A DNA stretch of 64,000 nucleotides from Rhynchopus sp. YZ270_cl-10 (GCA_964035575.1 OZ037899.1:310001-374000), one strand, 5' to 3'. Positions 1 to 10,550 are shown, numbered from the stretch's first letter. The notes: generated by a model not told the origin, from the sequence alone. Translations and numbers: made by a program.

Positions 1-42
1 TGGGTCATTTCCAAAAGTTAGCTCGAAGCCTGGTTTAGCCAC

Positions 43-2451
43 CTAAATTGGAAACTCCCGCAACTTCTCCGCCAGCAACGCACCGTACCCCACAGTGGGG
101 CACCAATCGCACATGTGTTGCAGGTCCATCAACCCCTCGTCCTCCTGCAGCTTGGTGCTCGTGTACTTCACCTCGTCCGGAAGGTTCAACCGCTGGAGCA
201 CGCTCTCCTCACACGTCTGCGGCACCTCGTTCACTGTCGCCAGCACAAACACCACTCTCGTGTCCTTGCTTTGATCGACAATTTCGCGCAATTGTGCCAG
301 AGCTTGAAGTCCTCTCCCAGCAGCCGCCACATCCTCCACATAGTGCTTGCACTGCACAGCGAACACAACACGCCCCGCAGTTCGGCCCGCAGTCGGCAGC
401 ACCAACACAAAGTCGCAGCACGTATTCCTCTCATCCGTTGGAACAAACGCAAGTCCTTTGAACGACTTCTCCTCCTTCTGGGCGTCGAACGCACCGACTT
501 GAGAGATGCGACGGAGCGTCTTATCGTCACACACGCGAAGCGTCCCCTTCTCCACCGCATTCGGGAAGAGCTGGATGTCTTCAGCCCACTCGATCTCTGT
601 GCACCTAGTCTGCGGCAGGTTGTCTGGTGAACGGCGAAACCTGCCCTCTGTGAGACCCGCCTCTGCGAGGGCCGCTCCACAGAGTGCGTGGAACATGCCC
701 ATCTCGAAGTGCTTGGTCCTCTCCTTCGCGGGCGTGTCGCTGGTGAAAGAAAGATTGGCGTCCGCAACACCTTGCGCGTGTTCAAGAAAAGACCTAACCT
801 TCTTGTTGCTGCTCTTGCCCAGCAGTTGCACACAGAACTGCTGCAGTGCGGGCAGCGGCAGGTACCCGACGTGACGCTCACCGCGCGGCACCAACTGGTA
901 GTGCAGAATGGTTGCGCGTCGCAGAATCTTTGCGTCGGGGTGGTCTATGTCCACCGTCGTGAACAAGTATTTCAGCAGCACAAGCGAAACTCTATCCATA
1001 TCTATATCCATAACACTCGGCGCTCGGCGCAACTTCAGCAGCACAAGAACTGCGTTCCAGACCCCTCCATACACGTCACCACACTTCTCACTCTTCACGA
1101 AAGATGAAAGGCTTTCCCCTATGGCACGAAGATTGATCTTTTTGTTCATCGCCATCAGGCCCTCTTTCTTCCAAGTATCCACTGACTGCAGCAGCGACGG
1201 CAGCACCTCAGACTCTTTGAAGGTCGTCTTATTCCTTTTTGCCGTTCTCTCCGCATTTTCCAGCACACGGCTGCTGATCTCATCCACTTCCTCGATCAGA
1301 GCTTCGATCCGTCGCGGGTGACCCCCGCTCTCGGCCAGCAGCTTCGGGACGCCTCCCATGTCACTCGTCAACTTCAGCTTCATCTCCTCACGCTTCTCCT
1401 TGCTGAAGAACACCTGCAGCCAGTCCGGCGAGCGCGTCAACACATCAGAGTCCAGCAACATCGGCAGGATGGGTGGCAGCTCCTGGTGCACCAGGTCGCG
1501 GCTCGACTCTGTGGCGAGCGCCCCCAGGTCCACGAGGCTGTACACAGACACGGCAAGAAAGATCCTCTTGTCGGCGGACAAGTGCAGCGACTGGTCCATG
1601 ATCCGACATAGTGTAGACAGGTTGTGCTTTTTGTTGCCGGGGGCCATGGCCAGCTCGTCCACTGCGAGCAACACGGGGCCCTCGTGGTTCAGTGCCTTCT
1701 TCAGCTCCTCCACTGCTCTCGTAACATCGTCCAGTGGAGACTCGTCCTTCCCATCGAAGTCCTTCGTGATTGCTTTCAAGCATTTCGACCAATCCAGGCC
1801 CTGGTACTTCGGAAGGTAGCACAAGATTCGTTTGGCAACACGCCGCGTGAAGTCTGCTTCACTCTCGTGTAACTCAGTCCAGTCCAGGCCCTGGTTCTTC
1901 GGCAGGTAGGACAAGATTTGATTGGCAACAAGCCGGGCGAAGCTCGGTTTATTCTCGTACTCAACAGTCTGAATCCCGTTGAACTCAATCTCCACTGCCA
2001 AGAACCCGAAGTCGCGCGCCACCTGCAGCATGTTCTGACATTGGAGCACAGTCTTCCCCGAGCCTTTAGGGCCTGTGTTGCACGGCAGGTCGAAGCGAAC
2101 ACTATTATGGTCTGGGTACTCGATGTGTTTAGCAAGAGCTTCGGCACCCTGCCTACGCACGACATACGGCACGCCATTGATGAGCTGGTCCTCCGCTTTG
2201 TGCGCACTCATCGCCGCGATGTCACGGAGTGCAACATTCGAGGCAGCCACGAGGCCGGCCTTCGGCACCGGCTCTCCCTTCAAGCCCTTGTTCCTGATTG
2301 CGACAACACCAAAACCCGAGTCTATTGGCATCTTCGGTGGAGAGGCGAATTTCCACGTACCCCCGGAATTTGCGGCATTCTGCTTGAGAGTTGCAAACTC
2401 TACTACCGCACGCATCTGTCGGAACACGGCCATGCCGCGTCCTGTTAGCAT
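43..2451 (-). CDS. RHS/Crinkler-like P-loop NTPase with nuclease-like C-terminus
   Basis: One 802-aa open frame from an ATG at 2451 to TAG at 43. I see a Walker A loop GPKGSGKT (aa 127-134) and a Walker B-like strand VLLAVDEL (about 260-267), so the middle is a P-loop ATPase. Near the C-terminus a strand CDFVLVLP is followed by VVFAVQCKHY, the spacing and QxK signature of a PD-(D/E)xK-type nuclease fold. This ATPase plus nuclease arrangement is known from trypanosome retrotransposon-hot-spot (RHS) proteins and the Crinkler-RHS superfamily. A segment of about 30 residues is tandemly duplicated (about 175-192 and 203-222, both ending in YLPK.QGLDW); the DNA copies lie near 1784-1940. No intron is needed. 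It is the last gene of the cluster in this window; a related gene is at 40587. The role in this organism is unknown. Confidence 0.7.
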   Translation of the reverse strand: MLTGRGMAVFRQMRAVVEFATLKQNAANSGGTWKFASPPKMPIDSGFGVVAIRNKGLKGEPVPKAGLVAASNVALRDIAAMSAHKAEDQLINGVPYVVRRQGAEALAKHIEYPDHNSVRFDLPCNTGPKGSGKTVLQCQNMLQVARDFGFLAVEIEFNGIQTVEYENKPSFARLVANQILSYLPKNQGLDWTELHESEADFTRRVAKRILCYLPKYQGLDWSKCLKAITKDFDGKDESPLDDVTRAVEELKKALNHEGPVLLAVDELAMAPGNKKHNLSTLCRIMDQSLHLSADKRIFLAVSVYSLVDLGALATESSRDLVHQELPPILPMLLDSDVLTRSPDWLQVFFSKEKREEMKLKLTSDMGGVPKLLAESGGHPRRIEALIEEVDEISSRVLENAERTAKRNKTTFKESEVLPSLLQSVDTWKKEGLMAMNKKINLRAIGESLSSFVKSEKCGDVYGGVWNAVLVLLKLRRAPSVMDIDMDRVSLVLLKYLFTTVDIDHPDAKILRRATILHYQLVPRGERHVGYLPLPALQQFCVQLLGKSSNKKVRSFLEHAQGVADANLSFTSDTPAKERTKHFEMGMFHALCGAALAEAGLTEGRFRRSPDNLPQTRCTEIEWAEDIQLFPNAVEKGTLRVCDDKTLRRISQVGAFDAQKEEKSFKGLAFVPTDERNTCCDFVLVLPTAGRTAGRVVFAVQCKHYVEDVAAAGRGLQALAQLREIVDQSKDTRVVFVLATVNEVPQTCEESVLQRLNLPDEVKYTSTKLQEDEGLMDLQHMCDWCPTVGYGALLAEKLREFPI

Positions 2452-4214
2452 ATTGATATCTGCGACTGCACCTGCAGTGGTGATGGATTACAGAAAAAAG
2501 GGGGTTGGGCGGGGAGGTACGTTCTCATGAATAAGACATGGGTTTTGTGGGGATTCCTTTCCAGCACAGCGTAAAGTCACACAATTTGTGGAATATCTTG
2601 CTCAGCAACTCCTATTTTTATAGGGTATTTCCCCCTATTTTCAGGTGTATTTTTGGGGTGTCTTGCAGGGTGCATCAAAAAAATTAGAAAATTTAGAAAC
2701 GAAAACGAAAACGCCTTATTTGGGCTTTTTCGCGACCGCTCTTTCCAATCCAAAAATTATCGACCCTATTTTTTGACAACCTGGTATGGCCCGGTGTGTG
2801 TGTGGGTACTGCAGTGTGTGGTGGAGAGGGTATAGGGAAGCAGCCGTGAACGGAATCAACCAGGCAAAACAACATCGAAAAGGTGGATTCCCCTTGTTTC
2901 AATTTGGTCCGAAGACCGCATTGCCTAAAAGGACAACGGGCTCACCTATTTAAGGGTCGAGATCTCGTTCGTTAACGGAATCAACCAGACAAATCACTCC
3001 ACCAACCAGGAGCGGCCATGCACCACCACACAATGGATCGAGAAAGAGCTCTCAATCTGGCAATCCTTACATTGTCCTGACCTAGTAAAATTCCCCGTGT
3101 TGAGTCAAATTAAGCCGCATACTCCACGCCTGGTGGTGTCATTCTGTCAATGGTGGGGTAGGGGAGGTCTTCATATGGGTGGATTGATATCATCAACAGC
3201 TCCCAGTGGAGGAGCGATACATAGGTGTCTAGAAATCCGGAAAAGGTTTTGTTGCTTTTTTTTTTTGTGTGTTACTTTTATTTGCACGGCCGCTAAATAG
3301 GCCCCCTCGTGCACAAAATATCTTGCAAGAACAGATGCATACTTTCTAGTCAAAAAGAAAAGGAAAAAGGTTTAGAAAGATGAACCTAAGCCTCTCTGTG
3401 CTTAGCCACCTTGAAAAAAAGTTCAGGAATAGAAAGACGGGGTAGGGCACATGGCCTGTTCTCTTATTGTTCTCTTTCCTTTTTGCAATGAGCTGAATGT
3501 GTCTGCAAGCTTGCGTTTGGGGCCATATTCTGCGCAAGAATTAGCCCCTATTAGTTATCTAACACACACAGCTGATCTTATATTCTTAGAATCAACAATA
3601 AAAAAGGTGGGTTTCACGATGTGGCAAACACAAGAAACCATGTCTCCACTCCAACCTTTTTCTCCCTCCAACAGAAGGCACAACAGAGAACGCTTTTTCC
3701 ACTGTGAGCCGTTCCCCTCTCTCCCTTTCTCTCTAAAAAGACAGGCCAGCAGAAACAAAAAGAAACAAGCAAAAACCAGGCACACAAAAAGAAAACAAAT
3801 GGCATTGAACGTACGAATATGAAAACGCCTCTCCACGACGACCAAAAAACAATCAGGGTCCAGGGCTGTATGGACTCCTCCACACCGTATATCACATTGT
3901 AATCAGAAACCTACCCCGGCTGCTTCATCAGGGAGAACTACTGAAAATAATAGTCGGAAAAAGACTAGTATTTCCTCGCCCGCCTTCTAAAGGGCGACAC
4001 GACCTACCTACCCACCCCTTCATAGTGCCGCAATATCGGTTCTGATGGTTATTCTACCAGAATACGCATAAATGGTCATATTTCTAATAGTTTCTGCTAA
4101 AACATACAAATGCCACCATGACCCCCCCGTCCCCCGTCCCCTGTTTCCCGATCCATATGTTCACATTTTTTTCGCATGAAAATGGCGTTTTGACGAAAGG
4201 AAACCCTTTTGTAT
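2452..4214. other. Intergenic, AT-rich
   Basis: No gene found. It holds one module B hairpin (3366-3412) and two copies of a short phrase CGGAATCAACCAG about 120 bases apart (near 2850 and 2975). The stretch next to the right-hand gene is rich in A/G on the plus strand, which is pyrimidine-rich on the transcribed strand. Confidence 0.5.
3366..3412 (+). repeat. Module B family (CTAAGC/GCTTAG hairpin), best copy
   Basis: The consensus is AAGGTTTATAAGATGAACC, then a hairpin CTAAGC-loop-GCTTAG, then TCACCTT. An outer AAGGT/ACCTT pair can close it. Copies: 3366, 10577, 11695, 12438, 25923, 33576, 47387, 47506, 51246, 57495, 57783 (hairpin lost), 63205 and 63326; degenerate ones near 12825 and 14750. 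One inverted copy lies at 40304-40347. Paired changes support the stem: CTAAG/CTTAG becomes CTGAG/CTCAG at 12438 and AGCCT/AGGCT at 11695. Confidence 0.75.
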
Positions 4215-5438
4215 TCATCCCAGTGCACGTTGGTGGCTTTGGAGATGTGCGATGGAGGAGGCGTACTCCTCTTCAAGAAGGCTGCGTGCGAACTGCTCGC
4301 GGAGTGATTCATAGTGCTCCGTCACCAGCTCGTCGAACCAGCTTGGGGAGCACCGGAGATTCGCGCCCATCACACCCATCAGCGCACCAAACTCCTCCTC
4401 CAGGTCCTCGCGTACACGCCGTTCTGTGTCCCAAATCCGTTTCCTCGCCTTGAACACCTTTCTCCTCTGCTTCAAACGCAGTTTCCGTACATTCGCCCCA
4501 CCAAAGGAGACCCCAAGCAAACCCAACGCACGCAGCACCACTCTCTTTATTGGTTTGTACAGATCGCGTGAGAACCAATCCTCTTTGTGCTGTCGGTAGA
4601 GGCGGGCTAGGGCTTCACAGGCTTCGGAGGCGATGGTCTGCGTGAAGGCGCGGGACATGAGGAGGAGAAGCTTGCGTGGTGCGTCTGAGGTGTTGAAGGT
4701 GTCGGAGCTGCGCAGGTGGCGCATGAGGTCGAGCCAGGCGGCGTACTCGGCGTGCGAGATGGGGAGGGAGGGGTTGAGGTGCAGGGGCAGCGCGTCGGCT
4801 GTCTCGTCGTCGTCGTCGCTGGAAGAGTCAAGACAGTCCGACGTCGACACATCCGTCGTCGCAGCATCCGTGTCGTTCAACGCACTGTGCAACGTGCTCA
4901 CACGTTCCCGCACAGTATCAATAACCCGATTCGCCACCTCCTCCGCCTCGGCACCCCGCATATGCCCCAAAGTCCCCTGTATGTTGTGCAGAAACCGTTC
5001 CGCAGAGACAAGTGGAGGAAGCAAGTGTTGCTCCTCCTCTGCCACCTGTGCTACCGCCAAGACCTCGTCAGCGGTGGTGTGGCCTGAAGCGACGAGGGCG
5101 GTCTGTTGGGAGGGGTTAAAAGGGGGATAGAAAGAGGGCTGGGATGTCAGTCAAGAAGTGATAAAGGTTGAAAGGTGTATGTCTCATGTGGATACGCATC
5201 TAAAATAGAAGAATGCTTGTGGCAAGCAGGCACTGTAAGACCCAAGAAAAGCCTTGGTTGATTGCACTGTTTGTTCGTCTGGGTATTGGACGTCTCTTAG
5301 GTGGGCACATACAATCGCCTGCACACAGCGCGCTTTGTACCCCACAAGCGGGTCGGAGGAGGGCACATCGTGTGCTGCTGTGGGGTTGATGCCAAGGTTG
5401 CGTAGCGGAGCAACACACCGTTCCGTGCTGTTATGCAT
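4215..5438 (-). CDS. Hypothetical helical protein, probably two exons
   Basis: The main exon (4215-5102) is open for 295 codons but has no ATG near its start. It begins right after a strong acceptor (long pyrimidine tract then CAACAG). I propose a first exon 5268-5438 starting at an ATG, with an intron 5103-5267 opening with GTGCAA. Both junctions are phase 0, giving about 352 aa. The protein has an acidic serine/aspartate stretch (CLDSSSDDDDE) and a basic, probably coiled-coil region (VRKLRLKQRRKVFKARK) before an acidic C-terminus. I do not recognise the family. The main exon is secure. The first exon is tentative; if it is wrong, translation could start at an internal Met (GHMRGAEAEE, near 4960). 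The proposed intron carries GCAGGCAC at 5227. Confidence 0.5.
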
Positions 5439-5805
5439 GTGGCATGGAAGAAGGGTGGCGGTGTGTACGGGTGTGCTGGTGGAAAGTGTCCAGGGTACAA
5501 ATATGTGTGTTTTCTGTGCAAGCGTGCACTAGGTGTGTTGTGTCTCCCCGGGGTAGTGTTGTGTAGTCCTTTTTGGTGGGTTTTGTTTGTGTGTTGTGAA
5601 CCAATGAATGTGTTAATGCGCAGAATAAATTGCCGATGAGCACATGAGGGTTGAAGATGATGACATCCAGTGGCGTTGGGTCAAAGCTTTAGAGGAAAAA
5701 GAGAATTGGGGAATAAGGATACTTAAGACAGCAAAGAACCACACCCCCACCCCCACCACCCCTGCCCCTTACAAACCCTACTATAAAGCAAGATTCATAA
5801 CCCAT
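5439..5805. other. Intergenic gap
   Basis: No gene or clear repeat seen. Plus-strand A-rich and CA-rich runs precede the stop of the gene on the right. Confidence 0.4.
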
Positions 5806-6069
5806 TTATGCATCAAAGTCGCCTTTTAGGACAACAAAGACGTGTTGGTCATCTTTCAGCTCGTTCCGCACAAGGGCACGTGGTGCGTACATGCATCCAC
5901 CCTCCTGCCTGATACCAAGCGGGCGGCCGAGCGCGACACCCAGCGAATGGTCGTACCGTGCTACACCAACGTTGCCGAGCCAGCTGATCTTCTGTGTGCC
6001 ACTGCCGCAGTCCACGGGCACAACCTTCTCGCGTACATGAACGTGCACACGGATGTGCGAGGCAGACAT
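5806..6069 (-). CDS. Small protein with PAR3 N-terminal-like (ubiquitin-fold) domain
   Basis: 87 aa from an ATG at 6069. The sequence has the rhythm VVPVDCGSGTQ, then ISWLGNVGVARY, then GRPLGIR and DDQHVFVVLKGD. This is the pattern of the PAR3/HAL N-terminal ubiquitin-like domain, and of similar small domains at the N-termini of protist cytoskeletal proteins. The open frame continues upstream past the ATG, but that part (long FTQNPNLPLYLPYLPF run) looks like a pyrimidine-rich leader. A CACAG acceptor lies about 60 bases before the ATG. The protein is only one domain long, so it may be a complete mini-protein or the first exon of a larger gene; no good donor was seen before the stop. The fold assignment is a family inference. 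Confidence 0.45.
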   Translation of the reverse strand: MSASHIRVHVHVREKVVPVDCGSGTQKISWLGNVGVARYDHSLGVALGRPLGIRQEGGCMYAPRALVRNELKDDQHVFVVLKGDFDA

Positions 6070-6803
6070 GCCTCTCTCTATCTCTCTAAATATCTTTGCC
6101 TTTGCCGTCACTGCCTGTGTACTGTGTAAATGGAACCGTGTGGTGTCTGTGGAACTGTGGATGAAGGGGAGATAGGGGAGATATAGCGGCAAATTCGGGT
6201 TTTGTGTGAAATCAATATAAAAAAGGTGAAGAAGTGAGCATAAGAAGTGGGGCAACAAAAACAGAGCTTTTTTTTTTCTTCTTATTCTTTTGCATGTTTT
6301 GCTTCATGTGACAACGCCCCCTGATGTAAACCAGGAGAGTGAAAAATACAACAATACACGCAGAGACGCACAAAAGGGGGAAAACGCGTATCTCTCCTGT
6401 TCTGGAAAGAAAGAAAAGAAACAATGTTGAAGTGGTGCAGCTGCCTCATTGTAGTGTGCAATCTCCACTTTGTCATCATTTGTTCTTTTCTATGCGAGCA
6501 TTTTTTTTTCATATCGGTTGGTGTACAAATAAAAGAGAAAAGAAATAGAAAATTATTGCAAGATGCAAATGACCCTTGCGGGAAACACATCTTACAATTA
6601 AAACTGTAGTTGATGCAGGCACCTCCGTCTGACCCACGTACGATGCCAATTTTTAAAAATAAAAAACGTTGGACACACACCATTTGACCCTCTCATTTCG
6701 CCCTATACAACCCTCCACCCACCCCACCCCATCCGCTATTACTCTGGTAAGAGCTTTCTTCGAAACATTTCCCAAAAAAGAATGTCTCATCCAAAAAAAA
6801 AAA

Positions 6804-6916
6804 GTAGAGTTGAAATACAAAGCCCTCTCGTGAACAGTGTACCATTGGTATGACCGGCTGTACCGGGGGGTGGACACCCAACCCATGCAGTCCTACAATC
6901 CATTTCGTGGTTTACA
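6804..6916 (+). repeat. R element, copy 1 (about 110 bp)
   Basis: Starts AGTTGAAATACAA and ends CCATTTCGTGGTTTACAT. It is nearly identical to copies at 30504-30618 and 52441-52546, with a partial copy at 54386-54440. Two of the copies lie inside introns, so this family can insert into transcribed DNA. No terminal repeats or target duplication were found. On the minus strand it ends in TTTCAACTCTA followed by a T run. Confidence 0.75.
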
Positions 6917-7314
6917 TAGGGGAGCCTATACCGGTAATTTTGGCTCCTTTTGATTTTAAATTGAAATTACTAAGTCTTTTTTGACCTACGACCCCGGCAA
7001 TGCATTTTTTGGGACTCTGTGGACGCAAATGAGCAAAAATTTAAACAAAATGCTGCCCGTTGACGCATTTAAACGCACATTTTGTTGAAAATTGTCATTT
7101 TGCACTGGATTTGCCTTTGCCATTTTCGATTTTTTTCGATTTTTTCAAAAAAAAAAAAAAATTTTTTTTGAGCCCAAAACACCCCCACAAGGCCAATACC
7201 ACCACACAGAGGTGGTTTTTAGGTGTTTTTGTGTAAAAAAACACAGTTTTTTTGGTATGATTTTTTTCATAATATATATTATGTTGCAGCTAAAAAGTGT
7301 CCTTTTTAACCTGG

Positions 7315-8075
7315 GAGTGACAGGTACCTACTTAAGAAGTAAAATTCTGGCACTTTTCAGAGGATGTTAACCAGTCGCCTACTCAAAAAGTAAAATTCTG
7401 GCACTTTTCAGAGGATGTTCACAAGTCGCCTACTTAAGAAGTAAAATTCTGTCACTTTTCAGAGGATGTTCACAAGTCGCCTACTCAAAAAGTAAAATTC
7501 TGGCACTTTTCAGAGGATGTTCACAAGTCCCCTACTCAAAAAGTAAAATTCTGGTACTTTTCAGAGGATGTTCACAAGTCGCCTACTTAAGAAGTAAAAT
7601 TCTGGCACTTTTCAGAGGATGTTCATTGGTAACCTACCCAGGAAGTAAAATTCTGGTACTTTTGGGAGGATGTTCATTAGTCACCTACCCAAAAAATAAA
7701 ATTTGGGCACTTTTGGGAGGATGTTCAGTGGTCACCTACCCAGGAAGTAAAATTTGAGTACTTTTGGGAGGATGTTCATTGGTCACATACCCAGGAAGTA
7801 AAATTCTGGTACTTTTGGGAGGATGTTCATTGGTCACCTACCCAGGAAGTAAAATTTGGGTACTTTTGGGAGGATGTTCATTGGTAACCTACCCAGGAAG
7901 TAAAATTTGGGTACTTTTGGGAGGATGTTCATTGGTCACCTACCCAGGAAGTAAAATTTGGGTACTTTTGGGAGGATGTTCATTGGTCACCTACCCAGGA
8001 AGTAAAATTTGGGTACTTTTGGGAGGATGTTCATTGGTCACATACCCAGGAAGTAAAATTCTGGTACTATTCCTT
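7315..8075. repeat. 51-bp minisatellite, about 15 units in two blocks
   Basis: Tandem units containing AAGTAAAATT, CTTTT and GGATGTTCA repeat every 51 bp. The left block (about 6 units) has the variant CACTTTTCAGAGGATG with CACAAGTCGCC. The right block (about 9 units) has ACTTTTGGGAGGATG with ATTGGTCACC. The abrupt change between blocks suggests two rounds of amplification. Because 51 is a multiple of 3, the array makes a 17-residue periodic open frame, which I regard as non-coding. Confidence 0.9.
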
Positions 8076-8449
8076 GAGGAACTGTACGGTTTATGTGGCG
8101 CTGTGAGCCATTTTGCTCTATTTTTTGATGTTTTTGCATCTAAAGGTCGAAAAATGGCTCAAAAGTGCCTGAAACCCGGCGGAAAGTGATTTTTGGTGTG
8201 GAATATAGGGTAGTTTCACATATTTTTGGGTTTTTTTGCCGAAAGGCGCCAAATTTTCCGAGCCAAATGAAGGAATAGCCGGTGCATAGGCCCCCCTAGT
8301 TTACATCTGAAAAAAAAAACAAATAAAGATGATAAGATAATGCGCCATTCATGCTTCATCTCATGAGACAATATTTCCTTTTTCCCCTACTTTTTTCCCG
8401 TGGACATAAAAAATACCCCTTTTTTTCACAAAAACCCTCCCTTCTCCCC

Positions 8450-9433
8450 TCACCGCTGCCTAGCTTTAAAGACCTCCATCAACCCCACCTGCTCTGCGTA
8501 CCGTTTGTGTTGGTTTGCGACTGCAGCCGCACGAGAGTCTGCCTTGCGCTCTTCACGGGCCATCATATTGTGTGTACTGTCCTCTATTTGCCGTGTGTGC
8601 CGTACCCGCCGCAGGAGACGTGCATCTGTTACCGCACGCTCCAACACCTTTGCCTCCTTCTGCCAGGTAACATCCAGGCCCCGCGACTTATCCTCAAATC
8701 GTTGTCTTTGTGCGCAAAACCCTGCGGACGCTGTTCCCCCTTCGACGATCCCTCGCGTCTCACTGTACGTTGTTGCCCCAAGCCTGGTCGGCACCTCCTT
8801 AGAGGGAGGGAACGAAGGCACACCACTTCTTTGAAACGTCTTTGAAAAGCCTTCTGGCGCGGAGACCGGTTTGCGTACTGGGCTGCCATGCACTGCGGAG
8901 GTGGTGCTGCCTTGTGTGATGCTGTTTTGAAGGTGCGCGAGATGCTTCTTACGCACTGCAGGAGACGCCCTCAGAAGTGGACCACGCACATCACCGCATG
9001 GTCCAGGCATGCATGCTAAGAGATCTGCCGATGAAAACGTCTTGGCCAAAACGCAGTTCAAAGCCGCAGCGGGCGATGCAAGAGGAGGAGGCACAGCACC
9101 AGGCAAACTCAACGAAGTGTTCTCCTCAATACTGTGTGGGTGCTGCACCCGCTGGTTGGACCGTTCGTGGAAGTACTTCCGACACCCCTGCAGTCTTTTG
9201 CGGCGGTCGCTCTCTCTCACAATGTCAGGGATAGCAGGGGTCCCCTGCGAGCACGTCACCCTCCCCACATTCACCCTCGCACGCTGCCTGGTCCCCGTAT
9301 CAAGGTTCCCCGCAAGCCCTCGTATATCGCTTGTCTTCACCCCCCCAGGGTATCGTGAAGGCTGCCGTGTCACTGCAGCACTCCATTGCTCATATGCATC
9401 GGGTCGGAAGGAGGTGGTGGTGGAGGTGTTCAT
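8450..9433 (-). CDS. Hypothetical protein with basic coiled C-terminus
   Basis: 327 aa from an ATG at 9433; no intron needed. The leader just upstream on the minus strand is strongly pyrimidine-rich, consistent with a splice-leader acceptor. The N-terminal two thirds look disordered (rich in S, P, T and R). The last 75 residues (from TWQKEAKVLERAV to the end) are helical and charged, with RHTRQIEDSTHNMM and EERKADSRAAAVANQ, like small axonemal or cytoskeletal linker proteins. No catalytic motif is visible, and I do not recognise the family. Base composition and reading frame resemble the other coding genes here, so it is probably real. Confidence 0.6.
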   Translation of the reverse strand: MNTSTTTSFRPDAYEQWSAAVTRQPSRYPGGVKTSDIRGLAGNLDTGTRQRARVNVGRVTCSQGTPAIPDIVRESDRRKRLQGCRKYFHERSNQRVQHPHSIEENTSLSLPGAVPPPLASPAAALNCVLAKTFSSADLLACMPGPCGDVRGPLLRASPAVRKKHLAHLQNSITQGSTTSAVHGSPVRKPVSAPEGFSKTFQRSGVPSFPPSKEVPTRLGATTYSETRGIVEGGTASAGFCAQRQRFEDKSRGLDVTWQKEAKVLERAVTDARLLRRVRHTRQIEDSTHNMMAREERKADSRAAAVANQHKRYAEQVGLMEVFKARQR

Positions 9434-9949
9434 GGGTGAGGGGTGAGGAGTGAGGAGAAGAGAACGGCTGTGTTGTGCCTAAGCCCAATGAAGCGTGCAG
9501 AGAGCCTAAAGCTTAAGGTGCGTGTGCAGGGTGGGTGGGGATGAAAGGGGTTGTGTGCTGGTGGATGTGGTGTGTGTTTTGGAAAAGCAATAGGTGGGGG
9601 TTGGTGAAATATGTGTCCATCAACTGTGGATTTGGAAGGATATCGGGGTGTACAAAACCTAACACTTATCAACACGATAAACCCCCATGGGAGAGAGGTT
9701 GTGGGTGAAACGCACAACACCTCGACCTGTTTGGGTGAGGCGTGGCTCTGCAGCGCGGTTCGTCCCTAGAACCGCAAAAGTGTGTTCAAAATGCTTTGTT
9801 TCTATTTCCTCCTTCATTTCTGGCAAAAAAAAAATGGGGTGGGTGGGTTAGAGAGGTACTGTTTTTTTTGAGTGTGTTTTGCAGTTCAAGAATGGATTTT
9901 TGTTTTTTTGTTTTTTTTTGGGGGAAGTGGGGAAGTGGTGGTAGGTGGC

Positions 9950-9982
<33 letters not shown>

Positions 9983-10038
9983 TGCTTTTGGTTGTTTATC
10001 AGGATGGGTGTTTGTTTTGTTTGTTTGTTTTTTTTTTT

Positions 10039-10086
10039 GAAAACTTGGTTGTATTAGTGTAGCCACCCTAGAGTGTGCTCCACTAT
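10039..10086 (+). repeat. Module P family (hairpin after poly-T), best copy
   Basis: A T run is followed by GAAAACTTGGTTGTATTAGTG, a hairpin, and CTCCACTAT. Copies: 10039, 12909, 13489, 17323, 19793, 29501 and 34027 (each about 45-50 bp), all plus-oriented. The arms covary: TAGTG/CACTA in most, TAGAG/CTCT at 12909, GTGTA/TACAC at 17323. On the minus strand each copy reads hairpin, AATACAACCAAGTTTTC, poly-A, so it looks like the 3' end of a poly-A-tailed element in the sense direction of the genes. Confidence 0.7.
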
Positions 10087-10487
10087 AATTTTTTTTTTGT
10101 TGTTCCTCCACATCATTTTGCCCGCTCCTTTTCTCACGTTTTCTGCTGTTTTTTTATTATCATCAGAAAATATGAAAAAAAGGATTTTTGTGGGGTCAAA
10201 AAATAGATACTGAAAAGGAAATTGAACGAGTCATGAGGCAGAAAAATGCATTTTTCTGTTTTTTTTTTTTGTGAAAAATAGGCAAGACTTTTTTTGGCAG
10301 AACGCGAGACAGAGAAAAAAAAAAAAAAATACTTTTTGAGGACAAATGTACCTTGCCCTCACTAGGTACACATTGCACACATCTAAAAAAAATACCTCTT
10401 TGTTTACGGTACTAAATATCATGAACACTCCTTAGGCTCTGACGCTATGGTTTTTTTTCACACGGGAAGAGGGCAAAGAAAAAGTGA

Positions 10488-10550
10488 AGTTATGCAGGCA
10501 CACCTCCGACTGACCCACGTACGATGCCAACCATCCGGATGAAAGCACAA
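10488..10550 (+). repeat. Module A family (GCAGGCAC core), best copy
   Basis: The consensus runs GATGCAGGCACACCTCCGAC, TGACCCACGTACGATGCC, ATCCGGATGAAAGCAC. Fuller copies: 6614, 10488, 12097, 15989 (diverged), 47245, 56839 and 57386; a 3' fragment is at 34857. The core GCAGGCAC alone also occurs at 5227, 28026, 30188, 46355, 51081 and 61205. In three places (10488, 47245, 57386) module A is followed 20-110 bases later by module B, with an A/G-rich spacer. All copies are plus-oriented, opposite to the genes. Confidence 0.7.

Larger units (their letters stand above)
6070..8449. other. Intergenic, repeat-rich
   Basis: No gene supported; open frames inside are repeat artefacts. It contains a module Q hairpin (6411-6470), a module A core (6614-6650), an R element (6804-6916) and a 51-bp minisatellite (7315-8075). 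The DNA from 6960 to 7310 is AT-rich with runs of T and A. Confidence 0.5.

Noticed and set aside
3366-3412. Module B as a small peptide gene or C/D snoRNA
   Set aside because: The frame starting at its ATG is not kept between copies. A GATGA-like box is present, but no consistent CTGA partner or guide spacing.
7315-8075. CRISPR-like array
   Set aside because: Units are contiguous without unique spacers, and the genome is eukaryotic.
7764-8189. 141-residue repeat protein
   Set aside because: It is the 51-bp minisatellite read in frame; the unit length being a multiple of three keeps it open by chance.
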